NCBI GenBank assembly: GCA_963811265.1
Contig: CAWEQS010000017.1
Location: 1-64,000 of the forward strand
Direction: 5' to 3'
DNA length: 64,000 bases
Source: JAOUJD01 sp963811265
Lineage (GTDB): Bacteria; Pseudomonadota; Gammaproteobacteria; Burkholderiales; Burkholderiaceae_F
Part shown: piece after piece, positions 25,348 to 35,422 of the stretch
Position numbering within the stretch: the first letter of the stretch is position 1
How the letters are laid out: every line of letters starts with the position of its first letter
Translations under genes and position numbers: made by a program
The notes under the pieces: model-generated
What the model was told of the DNA's origin: nothing
The model's database searches: none
The model's input: the letters and a program-made list of their open reading frames with translations, nothing else

Positions 25348-26096
25348 GCAACGGCCGAAGGATCACCGACCTCGAGCGGCTGACCCGTCCGGGCGGAAAG
25401 GTGCTGCCCGACGACGAGACGATCCCGGTGCTCACGGAGCGGCTCGTGCTGCCGTCGCTGGAACTCGACACCTCGTTGCCGGAATTGGCCGCAGCGGCGA
25501 CGGTCGCGCCGGACGGGGCCGCGACCGACGCTGCCGCCGCGGACACGGCCACGACCGAGGAGACCGCACCGGACGACGAGGTCGCGATCACCGCCTTTCC
25601 GATGCCGACCCCCGCTGCGGTCGACGTCGAGGCCATGCTGTCGCCGTCCGCCACGCCGTTCGTGGCGGCGAAGCCGCCGGCCCCGACCGTGCGCGAAGCG
25701 GCGTTCGAGCCCGAGATGGCCATCGAGGCCGAGGCGATCGTCGAGCCCGAGCCGATCATCGAGCCCGAGCCGTTCGTCGAGCGCGAAGCCGCGTTCGAGT
25801 CCGAGGCGATGGTCACGCCGGCGGCGCCAGTCGCTCCCGAGGTGATCGTCGCCCCCCAGGCGACGATCGACTGGGCCCAAGTCGAGGAACGCGCGCGCGA
25901 CGCGCTGCTGCGCGAACTGCAACCGCGGCTGGCGTCCGAACTGGATCGCCAGCTGCGCGAACGACTGCAGCCAACGCTCGTGCGGATGCTGCTCGCGACC
26001 GTCACCGAACTGCGGCCGTCGATCGAGGCCGCGGTCCGCGAGTCGGTCGCGCGCGCCGTCGCCGCCGAGATCGCGCGCCAGCGCTCCCGCGACTAG
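25344..26096 (+). CDS. Hypothetical acidic protein between holC and valS
   Basis: The 250-residue product starts at a GTG overlapping the holC stop (GTGA). The middle (about 45-175) is low-complexity, rich in Ala, Pro and Glu, with repeated E-(P/A)-E units such as VEPEPIIEPEPFVERE. The last 70 residues are predicted coiled or helical (DWAQVEERARDALLRELQ onward) and probably form a helical bundle. No catalytic motif or membrane segment is visible. A similar variable protein is often found at this place in betaproteobacteria; the role is unknown. Confidence 0.7.
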   Translation: MSNGRRITDLERLTRPGGKVLPDDETIPVLTERLVLPSLELDTSLPELAAAATVAPDGAATDAAAADTATTEETAPDDEVAITAFPMPTPAAVDVEAMLSPSATPFVAAKPPAPTVREAAFEPEMAIEAEAIVEPEPIIEPEPFVEREAAFESEAMVTPAAPVAPEVIVAPQATIDWAQVEERARDALLRELQPRLASELDRQLRERLQPTLVRMLLATVTELRPSIEAAVRESVARAVAAEIARQRSRD

Positions 26097-26224
26097 GGCC
26101 TGCCAGCGCCTGGCTCGCGCATGTGCGATCAAGGCGTTGACAAGCCCTGGCCGCAGCGCCGGGTCCGGCGGGATCCGCCCCCTTAGAATTGCGGTTTCCC
26201 AACGCCACCTTCGGCGCTTCCTTC

Positions 26225-29104
26225 ATGACGACCACGAACGCTGCCGCCGGCCCCGAACTCGCCAAGAGCTTTGAACCCGCTGCCATCGAGGCGCGGTGGG
26301 CCCCGGTGTGGGAATCGCGCGGCTACTTCGACGCCGGCGCCGATCCGTCCAGGCCGTCGTTCTCGATCCAGCTGCCGCCGCCGAATGTCACCGGCCTGCT
26401 GCACATGGGTCACGGCTTCAACCACACCATCATGGACGCGCTGACGCGCTACCACCGGATGGCGGGTTTCAACACGCTGTGGCTGCCGGGCACCGACCAC
26501 GCGGGGATCGCCACGCAGATCGTCGTCGAGCGCCAGCTCGAGGCGCAGGGCACGAGCCGCGCGACGATCGGCCGCGACGCGTTCAACGCGAAGGTCTGGG
26601 AGTGGAAGGATTTCTCGGGCGGAACGATCCTCAGGCAGATGCGCCGGCTTGGCGATTCGGTCGACTGGAGCCGCACCTACTTCACGATGGACGAGAAGCT
26701 GTCCAGCGTGGTGGTCGAGACCTTCGTGCAACTGTACGAACAGGGCCTGATCTACCGCGGCAAACGGCTCGTCAACTGGGACCCGAAGCTGCAGACGGCC
26801 GTGTCCGACCTCGAGGTCGAAACCGAGGAGGAAGACGGCCGCTTGTGGGAGATCCGCTATCCGGCGGTGGACGGAGCTCATGATCCACATTCGGGCGTCG
26901 TCGTGGCGACGACGCGCCCAGAGACCCTGCTGGGCGACGTCGCCGTGGCCGTGCATCCCGAGGACGAGCGCTACACCGCGCTCGTCGGCAGGCAGGTCAC
27001 GCTGCCGCTGACCGGCCGGACGATTCCGGTGATCGCCGACGCGATGGTCGACCGCGAGTTCGGCACGGGTTGCGTGAAGATCACGCCGGCGCACGACTTC
27101 AACGACTTCGAGGTAGGCAAGCGCCACAACCTCGAGCCGATCCCCATCTTCACGCTGACCGCGACCGTCAACGACAACGCGCCGGCGAAGTACCGCGGGC
27201 TCGACCGCTACGTCGCGCGCAAGCGCGTGCTCGAGGACCTGCGCGCCGCCGGCCTCGTCGTCTCGGAGAAGCCGCACAAGATGATGGTGCCGCGCTGCGG
27301 CCGCACCGGCGAAGTCGTGGAGCCGACGCTGTCCGAGCAGTGGTACATGGCGATGAGCAAGCCGGCGCCTGCCGGGACGCTGCATCCGGGCCAGTCGATC
27401 GCGCAGGTCGCGCTCGACGCCGTCGCGCGCGGCGACGTGAAGATCTTCCCCGAGCAGTGGCTCGCGGTCTACAACCAGTGGCTCGAGAACATCCAGGACT
27501 GGTGCATCTCGCGCCAGCTGTGGTGGGGCCACCAGATTCCCGCGTGGTACGACGAACGCGGCAACGTGTTCGTCGCCCGCAACGAAGCCGAAGCGACGGC
27601 GAAGGCGAAGGCCGCCGGCAGCACGGGCCCGCTGACGCGCGATGCGGACGTGCTCGACACCTGGTACTCGTCGGCCATGGTGCCGTTCTCCACGCTCGGC
27701 TGGCCGAGCCCGCAGGGCGCGGACAAGGTCGCCTACGACCTCTACCTGCCGTCGACCGTGCTTGTGACCGGCTACGACATCATCTTCTTCTGGGTCGCCC
27801 GGATGATCATGATGACGACGCACTTCACCGGCCGGGTGCCGTTCAGGGACGTCTACATCCACGGCATCGTGCGCGACGCCGAGGGCAGGAAGATGTCGAA
27901 GAGCGAAGGCAACACGCTCGACCCGATCGACATCATCGACGGCATCGACCTCGACGCGCTGGTGAAGAAGAACACCACGGGCCTGCGGCGCCCCGAGGAC
28001 GCGCCGAAGGTCGCAGCCAAGGTGAAGAAGCACTTCCCGGCGGGCATCGCGCCGTACGGCGCCGACGCGCTGCGCTTCACGATGGCGGCGTACGCCACGC
28101 TCGGCCGCAACATCAACTTCGACCTCAAGCGCTGCGAGGGCTACCGCAACTTCTGCAACAAGCTGTGGAACGCCACGCGCTTCGTGCTGATGAACACCGA
28201 TGGCCGCGACTGCGGGCTCGACCCCGCCGCGACCGTCGAACTGTCGGCGGTCGATCGCTGGATCATCGGCGAACTGCAGCGCGTCGAGGCCGCGGTCGCG
28301 CAGGGGTTTGCGGAATACCGCCTCGACAACGTCGCCAACGCGATCTATTCGTTCGCCTGGAACGAGTACTGCGACTGGTACGTGGAGCTGGCGAAGGTGC
28401 AGCTCGCGGAAGCGACCAATGCGGGCAACGAGGCCGCGCAGCGCGGCACCCGCCGCACGCTCGTTCGCGTGCTCGAGGTGCTGCTGCGGCTGGCGCATCC
28501 GGTCATCCCCTTCATCACCGAAGAGCTGTGGCAGAAGGTCTCGGTGCTCGCCGGCAAGCGCAAGGCAGGCGACGAGACGTCGATCATGGTGCAGCCGTTC
28601 CCGCGGCCGGAGCCGGCGAAGATCGATCCGCAGGCCGACGCCGAGGTCGCCCTGATGAAGCGCGCGATCGACGCCCTGCGCAACCTGCGCAGCGAGATGA
28701 ACCTGTCGCCGGCGCAGAAGGTGCCGCTCGTCGCGTCCGGCGACGCGAGGACGCTCGCGGCCTACGCGCCGTACATGCAGGCGCTCGTGCGGCTGTCCGA
28801 TGTGCAGGTCGTTGCGGACGTCAATGCGGCGTCGAACGGAACGGCCGCGCCGATCAAGGTCGTCGACGACCTGCGCCTGATGCTGAAGATCGAGGTCGAC
28901 GTCGCGGCGGAACGCGAGCGGCTCGGCAAGGAAGCCGAGCGGCTCGAGAACGAGATCCGCAAGGCCGAGGTCAAGCTGGGCAACGCGAGCTTCGTCGAGC
29001 GCGCGCCCGCGGCGGTCGTGGCACAGGAGAAGGAGCGCCTCGCCGGCTTCGGCGCAACGCTCGCGAAAGTGCGGGAACAGCTGGGCCGCCTGCCGGCGGC
29101 GTGA
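26225..29104 (+). CDS. valS: Valyl-tRNA synthetase
   Basis: This class I synthetase charges tRNA-Val. The signatures are HMGH (within NVTGLLHMGHGFNH, about 55-68) and GRKMSKSEGN (about 556-565). The editing domain carries the TTRPET motif near 233 and the C-terminal coiled-coil arm is complete, ending EQLGRLPAA. The start chosen is ATG 26225; an ATG at 26189 would add 12 residues. The corrected protein has 959 residues with no frameshift. A TAGAAT box at 26184 may be its -10 element. Confidence 0.95.
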   Translation: MTTTNAAAGPELAKSFEPAAIEARWAPVWESRGYFDAGADPSRPSFSIQLPPPNVTGLLHMGHGFNHTIMDALTRYHRMAGFNTLWLPGTDHAGIATQIVVERQLEAQGTSRATIGRDAFNAKVWEWKDFSGGTILRQMRRLGDSVDWSRTYFTMDEKLSSVVVETFVQLYEQGLIYRGKRLVNWDPKLQTAVSDLEVETEEEDGRLWEIRYPAVDGAHDPHSGVVVATTRPETLLGDVAVAVHPEDERYTALVGRQVTLPLTGRTIPVIADAMVDREFGTGCVKITPAHDFNDFEVGKRHNLEPIPIFTLTATVNDNAPAKYRGLDRYVARKRVLEDLRAAGLVVSEKPHKMMVPRCGRTGEVVEPTLSEQWYMAMSKPAPAGTLHPGQSIAQVALDAVARGDVKIFPEQWLAVYNQWLENIQDWCISRQLWWGHQIPAWYDERGNVFVARNEAEATAKAKAAGSTGPLTRDADVLDTWYSSAMVPFSTLGWPSPQGADKVAYDLYLPSTVLVTGYDIIFFWVARMIMMTTHFTGRVPFRDVYIHGIVRDAEGRKMSKSEGNTLDPIDIIDGIDLDALVKKNTTGLRRPEDAPKVAAKVKKHFPAGIAPYGADALRFTMAAYATLGRNINFDLKRCEGYRNFCNKLWNATRFVLMNTDGRDCGLDPAATVELSAVDRWIIGELQRVEAAVAQGFAEYRLDNVANAIYSFAWNEYCDWYVELAKVQLAEATNAGNEAAQRGTRRTLVRVLEVLLRLAHPVIPFITEELWQKVSVLAGKRKAGDETSIMVQPFPRPEPAKIDPQADAEVALMKRAIDALRNLRSEMNLSPAQKVPLVASGDARTLAAYAPYMQALVRLSDVQVVADVNAASNGTAAPIKVVDDLRLMLKIEVDVAAERERLGKEAERLENEIRKAEVKLGNASFVERAPAAVVAQEKERLAGFGATLAKVREQLGRLPAA

Positions 29105-29133
29105 GACCCGCCGCGACGGCCTGACGCGCGCCG

Positions 29134-29709
29134 CTACTTCGTGATCGCCGGCGGAGGCTGCGCCGGTGTCGGAGTCGGCGCTGGTGCTGGTGCCGCCGCA
29201 GGTGCCGCCGCGGGTGCCGATGTCGGCGGCGGCGCGGACGCGGGAGCCAAAGGCTGTGGTGACGGCGCCGCTGTGTTGGTCGGCGGCACCGGCACCATCA
29301 CGCCCGGCGAAATCGGAATCTCCGGAACCACGGTGATGCCGTTGACCCAGTGGCGCGTCTCGCCGAAGCAGGTCGTCGGCAGCCCCACCTTCTCGTCGTA
29401 GTGCAGCGACACGCGGCGACCCATGGCTGCGTTGATCTCCGCCGCGACCTTGTCGTCCCACACGGTGAAGTAGAACTTCTCCGGGGTCGCGCCGGGCATC
29501 GAGATCATCGACAGCTCGCCTTCCCAGGTCTTGCAGAGCCAGCCCTTCTTCGAGAACTTCTGCACCCAGCCCGCGCGCTCGCCCGTCGAGTAGTTCCACT
29601 TCAGCACCGCCATGAAGTAGAGCGCGACGAGCACCGCCGGAACGACGATCACCCAGAAGAAGAGCTTGAGGCGCGATGGACCACGGCGCGGCACGGCAGG
29701 TGTGTTCAT
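29134..29709 (-). CDS. Conserved single-pass membrane protein of unknown function
   Basis: This 191-residue protein has one membrane helix near the N-terminus (about 15-37). A globular part follows (about 40-120, with YSTGERAGWVQKFSKKGWLC and an internal Trp/Cys core), then a long Pro/Ala tail (about 130-191). The tail is typical of a flexible periplasmic linker. The gene overlaps the upstream tusA-like gene by four bases (ATGA), so they are translated together. Function is not known; a link to TusA is only positional. Confidence 0.65.
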   Translation of the reverse strand: MNTPAVPRRGPSRLKLFFWVIVVPAVLVALYFMAVLKWNYSTGERAGWVQKFSKKGWLCKTWEGELSMISMPGATPEKFYFTVWDDKVAAEINAAMGRRVSLHYDEKVGLPTTCFGETRHWVNGITVVPEIPISPGVMVPVPPTNTAAPSPQPLAPASAPPPTSAPAAAPAAAPAPAPTPTPAQPPPAITK

Positions 29710-29957
29710 CGGCGCTTCAGGAAGTGGATGTAGTCCTTGCCGACGTTCTGCTGTCCCAGCAGTTCGTTGCCGGTCTGCTTGCAGAAGGCCTGGAAGTCCC
29801 GATTGGAACCGGGGTCCGTGGAGACGACCATCAGCACCTGGCCCTGCATCATGTCCGCGAGGGCCTTCTTGGCGCGCAGGATCGGCAGCGGGCAATTGAG
29901 TCCCCGCGTGTCGATTTCCTTGTCGGCCGCGATGTTCAACGGCGGTGGTGGCTGCAT
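29706..29957 (-). CDS. TusA-family sulfur carrier protein
   Basis: The 83-residue protein has the TusA/SirA fold with the sulfur-carrying CPxP motif in RGLNCPLPILRAKKALA (about 19-35) and the TDPGSNRDFQAF segment. Members relay persulfide sulfur for tRNA thiolation, molybdopterin or other sulfur-transfer routes. It lies in an overlapping pair with a membrane protein gene. Confidence 0.85.
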   Translation of the reverse strand: MQPPPPLNIAADKEIDTRGLNCPLPILRAKKALADMMQGQVLMVVSTDPGSNRDFQAFCKQTGNELLGQQNVGKDYIHFLKRR

Positions 29958-30111
29958 GGGTTGGCGGCTTGCACTCGGGCCCGGGCGAAGGCGCGATTCT
30001 ATCCTCCGGGCACCCCTGAATACCGCATCCCGGCTAAGCCGCGGCCGAAGGCAGCCCGCGCGATCTCGCCTACCCTGCGGGACTGGTTCAATTGAAGTCG
30101 AAGGAAGCGCG

Positions 30112-30776
30112 ATGAAGTGGATCAATGCAACGCTGGTCGCCATCGCTGCGCTCGCGGCAGCAGGCGGTGCGCAGGCCGCGGGCGTGGGTTTGCGTGCCGG
30201 CACGACGGGCGTCGGCGGGGACGTCGGCTTCAGCCTGATGCCCACGCTGTCCGCGCGCATCGGCTACTCCGGGCTCTCGTACAGCCGCACCGTCGACGTG
30301 ACCGACGTCGAGTACGACGGCAGGCTGCGACTGTCCAACCTCAACCTGCTGCTCGACTTCAGCCCGCTGCCCGGTCCCTTCCGCGTCACCGGCGGCTTCA
30401 TCTTAACGACAACAAGATCGACGTGACCGGGCGTCCCACGGGCGGCACGTACACGCTGAACGGGCAGGTCTATCCGGCCGCCGCGATCGGCAGCCTGTCC
30501 GGTACCGTCAAGTCCGGCAACAGCGCCGCGCCGTACCTGGGCGTCGGCTACGGCAACGTCGCCGGCCTCGGCGTGAACTTCTACTTCGACCTCGGCGTGA
30601 TGTTCCAGGGAACGCCGGGCGCGAGCCTTTCCGCCACGTGCGGTTCCGCGGTGCCGGCCAGCGTCTGTTCGCAGATCCAGCGCGACGTCGCCGCGGAGCA
30701 GGCCAGGCTGCAGGACCAGACCAGCCGCTTCAAGTACTACCCGGTCGCCAACATCGGCGTGACGATCGGCTTCTAG
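30112..30776 (+). CDS. Outer membrane beta-barrel protein (one frameshift)
   Basis: A Sec signal peptide (MKWINATLVAIAALAAAGGAQA) is followed by GVGLRAGTTGVGGDVGF and alternating hydrophobic/polar strands, ending ANIGVTIGF with a terminal Phe. This is typical of an eight-stranded outer-membrane barrel related to OmpW/OmpA-type porins. Near 30405 one base is missing in FILNDNK, after which the barrel continues in the second frame. The 665-bp span is one short of a multiple of three. The product would be about 221 residues. Confidence 0.72.
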
Positions 30777-30829
30777 GGCTGCTAGCGATTGGATCGCGCA
30801 CGCGCGAGGCGAGCGTTGGCAGCGCCGCC

Positions 30830-31351
30830 TCAGCCTCGCCCTGGCAGCGGCGCGAATTCCACGGCGAGGCCCCTTCCCCGCATCCAGTCCGCGACCGCGA
30901 GCCCCGTGCCGAGCGGCCAGGGCCTGACGCGCGCGGGCTCGAGCAGCCTGTACTCGGCGAGTTCCTCTCCCAGCGCGATCGTTCCCTCGGCCGGGGTGTG
31001 GAAAGCGAGGATCACCTCGTTGCGCCGCTGGAACTCGTAGACGCCGATCAGGTGCGTGGCGGTGACGACGAGGCCGGTCTCCTCGCGCACTTCGCGCGCC
31101 ACGGCCTGCTGCGGCGTCTCGTCGCGCTCGAGGAAGCCGGCGACGAGCGCGAACATCTTCTCGGGCCACGCGACGTTGCGCGCGAGCAGCACCTTGCCCT
31201 CGTACTCGATGACGGCCGCGACGACCGGCGTCGGGTTGTCCCAGTGCACCCAGCCGCAGGCCGGGCAGTGCGCGCGCTCGCGTCCGGCCTGCGGACCGAG
31301 CACGAGCGCGGTCGCGCAGCGCGGGCAGTAGCGGAAGTCGGCGACGCTCAC
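30830..31351 (-). CDS. Nudix hydrolase with zinc ribbon
   Basis: The 173-residue protein has an N-terminal zinc ribbon (CPRC ... CPAC, residues 9-33) and a Nudix box GFLERDETPQQAVAREVREETGL (about 72-94) containing the catalytic REVREET glutamates. This architecture resembles NudC-type NADH pyrophosphatases or the Zn-ribbon ADP-ribose/NUDIX group. GTG is the start, and it overlaps the acetyltransferase stop (31348-31351), so alaS-GNAT-Nudix forms a coupled run. Confidence 0.85.
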   Translation of the reverse strand: MSVADFRYCPRCATALVLGPQAGRERAHCPACGWVHWDNPTPVVAAVIEYEGKVLLARNVAWPEKMFALVAGFLERDETPQQAVAREVREETGLVVTATHLIGVYEFQRRNEVILAFHTPAEGTIALGEELAEYRLLEPARVRPWPLGTGLAVADWMRGRGLAVEFAPLPGRG

Positions 31352-31881
31352 GCGGCGGTGCCTGCGCCCGGCAGCCGCGGCGGATGCGGATGGAGGCGCG
31401 CCATCGCGTACGTGTCGGTGTACTCGCCATCGCGCAGCGAGTACGCGCGGTGCGTGCCTTCGATCTCGAATCCGAAGTTGCGGTACAGGCGCAGCGCGTG
31501 CTCGTTGCTGACGTACACGGTCAGTTCGATGCGCAGCGCGCCGAGCCAGTGGTCGGCGAGGTCAATCAGCGCCTCCATCAGCCGCGTGCCGACGCGCCGG
31601 TTGTGCCAGTCGTCGCGCACCGACATGCCGAGGTGCCACGCGTGCGCGCGGCGCGGGTTCTCGTAGCCGTGCAGTCCGGCGTGGCCGACGATGTCCTCGC
31701 CGGCCAGCGCCACCAGCACGTAGTTGCGCGTCGGATCGTTGGCCCGGAGCCGCTCGGTCCACTGCGCGACCGACGGATAGGGGTTCTGCAGCGTTCCCAG
31801 CGACGCTCCGCGCGAGCGGAACGTCGCCGCGATGCCTTCCGCGTCCGACGGCTCCGCCCGGCGGATGACGATGTCGGTCAC
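31348..31881 (-). CDS. GNAT family N-acetyltransferase (PhnO/YhhY-like)
   Basis: This 177-residue protein starts at GTG 31881, which overlaps the alaS stop (GTGA). The acetyl-CoA site is DDWHNRRVGTRLMEALIDLA (about 92-111), followed by the LTVYVSNEHALRLYRNFGFE signature (about 120-139), typical of YhhY-type transferases. The substrate is unknown. Confidence 0.85.
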   Translation of the reverse strand: MTDIVIRRAEPSDAEGIAATFRSRGASLGTLQNPYPSVAQWTERLRANDPTRNYVLVALAGEDIVGHAGLHGYENPRRAHAWHLGMSVRDDWHNRRVGTRLMEALIDLADHWLGALRIELTVYVSNEHALRLYRNFGFEIEGTHRAYSLRDGEYTDTYAMARLHPHPPRLPGAGTAA

Positions 31882-34516
31882 AGGCGCTCGTCGGCCCAGG
31901 CATGCACGCTGGCGAGCGCGGCAGCGAGCTTCGACGGGTCGGTGCCGCCGGCCATCGCCATGTCGGGACGTCCGCCGCCCTTGCCGCCCACCTGCTGCGC
32001 GACGTAGTTCACGAGGTCGCCGGCCTTGACCCTGGCCGTCGCGTCGGCGGTCACGCCGGCCGCGAGCTGGACCCTGCCGCCCTCGACCGCTGCGAGCACG
32101 ATCACCGCGCTCTTCAGCTTGTCCTTCAGCTTGTCCATCGTCTCGCGCAGCGTCTTGGCGTCGGCGCCCTCCAGCGAGGCGGCGAGAACCTTGATTCCGC
32201 GCACGTCGATCGCCCGGGCCGCGAGGTCGTCGCCCTGGCTCGACGCCACCTTGCTCTTCAGCCGGGCGAGCTCCTTCTCGAGCGACTTCACGGTGTCCTG
32301 CATCTGCGCGATCTTCTGGCCGATCTCCGCCGGCGGCGCCTTCAGCAGCGAGGCCGCGCTGTGCAATTCGCGGTCGAGCGCCTGCACGAACTCGAGCGCG
32401 CCGCGGCCGGTGACGGCCTCGACGCGGCGCACGCCGGCCGCAATGCCGGTCTCGCCGACGATCTTGAAGAAGCCGATGTCGCCGGTGCGCGCGACGTGCG
32501 TGCCGCCGCACAGCTCGGTCGAGTGGTCGCCCATCGCCAGCACGCGCACTTCGTCGCCGTACTTGTCGCCGAAGAACGCCAGTGCGCCTGCCTTGATGGC
32601 GTCGTCGTACTTCATCACGTTGGCGCTGACCTGCGCATTGGCGCGGATCGCATCGTTGACCATTTCCTCGACCTGCCGGATCTCGTCCGGGGTCATCGCC
32701 TTGTCGTGGGAGAAGTCGAAGCGCGTGCGCTCGGGATCGACCAGCGATCCCTTCTGCTGCACGTGCTTGCCGAGCACCTTGCGCAATGCCGCGTGCATCA
32801 GGTGCGTCGCCGAGTGGTTGTTGCGCGTGCGCTCGCGCAGCGCCGCGTCGACCCTGGCCTGCACGACGTCGCCGACGGCCAGCGCGCCGGACTCGAGCGT
32901 TCCGTGATGGCCGAAGACGTCGGCCTGGATCTTCTGCGTGTCGACCACCGTGAAGCGCATCACGTTGTGGTCGCTGATCGCCTCCAGCACGCCGCGGTCG
33001 CCGACCTGGCCGCCGGACTCCGCATAGAACGGCGTCGTGTTCAGCACCACGATGCCGCTGTCGCCGGCATTCAGGCGCTGCACCGCGGTGCCGTCGAGGT
33101 ACAGCGCGACGACCTTGGCGTCGTCGACCAGCGACGCGTAGCCGGTGAAGCGCGTCTTGTCGCCGACGTACTCGACGCCGGCCGTCATGCGGAACTTGCC
33201 GGCGGCGCGCGCCTGCTCGCGCTGGCGGTCCATCGCCTCGTTGAAGCCCGCGTGGTCGATCGACACGCCGCGCTCGCGGCAGATGTCGCCGGTGAGGTCG
33301 ACCGGGAAGCCATAGGTGTCGTACAGCAGGAAACGGTCTCGCCATCGAGCATCTTCGGGTCGCCCGAGGAAAACTTGCCGAGCGAAGCCTCGAGGATCCG
33401 CATGCCGTTGTCGAGCGTCTCGCCGAAGCGCTCCTCTTCCTGCTTCAGCACCGCCTCGATGCGCGCCTGCTGCTCCACCAGTTCCGGATACGCGGCTCCC
33501 ATTTCCTTCACGAGATCGGCCACGACCCGGTGGAAGAACGGCTTCGTCTGCCCCAGCTTGTAGCCGTGGCGCAGCGCGCGGCGGACGATCCGGCGCAGCA
33601 CGTATCCGCGCCCCTCGTTGCCCGGGATGACGCCGTCTGCGATCAGGAACGAGCACGCGCGGATGTGGTCGGCAATGACCTTCAGCGAGTTGCTCGCGAG
33701 GTCCTTCGTGCCGGTCTCGCGCGCGGCCGCCTTGATCAGGTTCCGGAACAGGTCGATCTCGTAGTTCGAGTGGACGTGCTGCTGCACGGCCGCCAGGCGC
33801 TCGAGGCCCATGCCCGTGTCGACGCACGGCTTAGGCAGCGGCGTCAGCGTGCCGGCCTCGTCGCGGTCGAACTGCATGAACACGAGGTTCCAGACCTCGA
33901 TGTAGCGGTCGCCGTCGGCGTCCGGCGATCCGGGCGGGCCGCCCGCGACCTCGGGACCGTGGTCGTAGAAGATCTCGGAGCACGGGCCGCACGGGCCGGT
34001 GTCCGCCATCTGCCAGAAGTTGTCGGAGACGTACTTGGGCTGGCCCGGCTTGTCACCGATGCGGACGCAGCGCTCGGCCGGGACGCCGATCTCCTTGGTC
34101 CAGATGTCGTACGCCTCGTCGTCGTCGATGTAGACCGTGGTCCAGAGCTTGTCGCTGGGCAGCTTGTAGACCTCGGTCAGCAGTTCCCACGCGTACTTGA
34201 TCGCGTCGCGCTTGAAGTAGTCGCCGAAGCTGAAGTTGCCGAGCATCTCGAAGAACGTGTGGTGCCGGGCCGTGTAGCCCACGTTCTCCAGGTCGTTGTG
34301 CTTGCCGCCGGCGCGCAGCGACTTCTGCGCCGTCGTGGCGCGCGTGTACGCACGCTTCTCGCGGCCGGTGAACACGTCCTTGAACTGCACCATGCCCGAG
34401 TTGACGAACAGCAGCGTCGGGTCGTTGGACGGCACGAGGCTCGAGGCGCGCACGATGGTGTGGCCCTTGGACTCGAAGTACTTCAGGAATTTCTCGCGGA
34501 TCTCTGCGCTTTTCAT
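31878..34516 (-). CDS. alaS: Alanyl-tRNA synthetase (one frameshift)
   Basis: The class II catalytic domain begins MKSAEIREKFLKYFESKGHT and includes FVNSGMVQFKDVF and CVDTGMGLERL. The editing domain carries the HxxxH-type motif (NNHSATHLMHAALR), and the C-Ala domain has the AGGTDPSKL ending. Near 33340 one T is missing in the ETVFLLYDTYGFP junction, so the frame breaks there, although both halves are full length. The 2639-bp span is one base short of a multiple of three. Corrected, it is about 879 residues. AlaS is essential, so a consensus error is the likely cause. Confidence 0.93.
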
Positions 34517-34636
34517 GACAGCCAGGTGGCGCGGACGACCGCGCGCTCGATGGGAAATCCCCGGAATGATACTTGCGCGGACCCGCCCGACCCGCCGCTC
34601 ACCGTCGAAGCGGCGCTCGAGGCAAGGCGCGTGCCG

Positions 34637-35374
34637 CTAGCGGTGGCAGATCGAGGAAAGCGCGTTGATCATCGGCGACTGGTGACCGGCCACGCGCGCC
34701 GCGTGGGCCAGCCCGGAAACACCGAAGACGATCACGACCGCGCCGGCAACCACCTTCAGCCATGCATGGCCGGTGACGAGAGCGCCGGACGCGGACATCC
34801 GGGACGCGGCGAAGTCGACGACGCTCAGCGCCGGCAGCGTGCCGGCACCGAACGCCACCATCACGAGGACGCCCTGCCAGGCGCCGCCGGCAACGAAGGC
34901 GAGCGGCAGGACGCCGTACACCAGGCCGCACGGTATCCATCCCCACGCGAGGCCGGCGAGATAGGCCTGGCCGCGCGTGCGAGGCGGGTAGACCTTGCGC
35001 GCGTACGGTCCGATGACCTTCCAGACGCCCTGCCCGACGCCCTCCAGCCGGCGCATCCAGCGGTTGCCCGTCAGCATGGAGATGCCGAGCACGAGGAGGA
35101 TCAGCCCGCCGACGGCGAGCAGCGCGACCTGGACCGGAACGACGTTGCGCGTGAAGACGGCGCCACCAAGGGCGCCGAGCAGCGCGCCGGCAGCCGAATA
35201 GCTGGTGATGCGGCCGGCGTGGTATCCGATCGCCAGGGTCCGCGCCGACACGCCTGCGGGGCGGTTCAGCTGGAACGCGCTGACGAACCCGCCGCACATG
35301 CCGGCGCAGTGCAGCCCGCCGAGAAGCGCGGTGGTGAAGGCGGCGAAGATCTGCGCCCAGAGCAGATCGAACAT
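34637..35374 (-). CDS. Sulfite exporter TauE/SafE-like membrane protein
   Basis: This 245-residue polytopic membrane protein carries GGLHCAGMCGG (about 19-29) and WGWIPCGLVYG (about 144-154). Both are shared with the TauE/SafE-DsbD-like group that often accompanies cbb3 oxidase genes and may help copper or thiol handling. It has about seven helices. It lies 48 bp after hemN on the same strand, so it is probably transcribed with it. Confidence 0.8.
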   Translation of the reverse strand: MFDLLWAQIFAAFTTALLGGLHCAGMCGGFVSAFQLNRPAGVSARTLAIGYHAGRITSYSAAGALLGALGGAVFTRNVVPVQVALLAVGGLILLVLGISMLTGNRWMRRLEGVGQGVWKVIGPYARKVYPPRTRGQAYLAGLAWGWIPCGLVYGVLPLAFVAGGAWQGVLVMVAFGAGTLPALSVVDFAASRMSASGALVTGHAWLKVVAGAVVIVFGVSGLAHAARVAGHQSPMINALSSICHR

Positions 35375-35422
35375 CGATGTCCTGCGGAGCCGGCGCGGGT
35401 CAGCGCGCCGGGCGGTTGGTCA

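Noticed and set aside
26137..26189. TTGACA/TAGAAT as a valS promoter pair
   Set aside because: The spacing is 41 bp, far beyond 16-18 bp, so only the -10-like box is worth mentioning.
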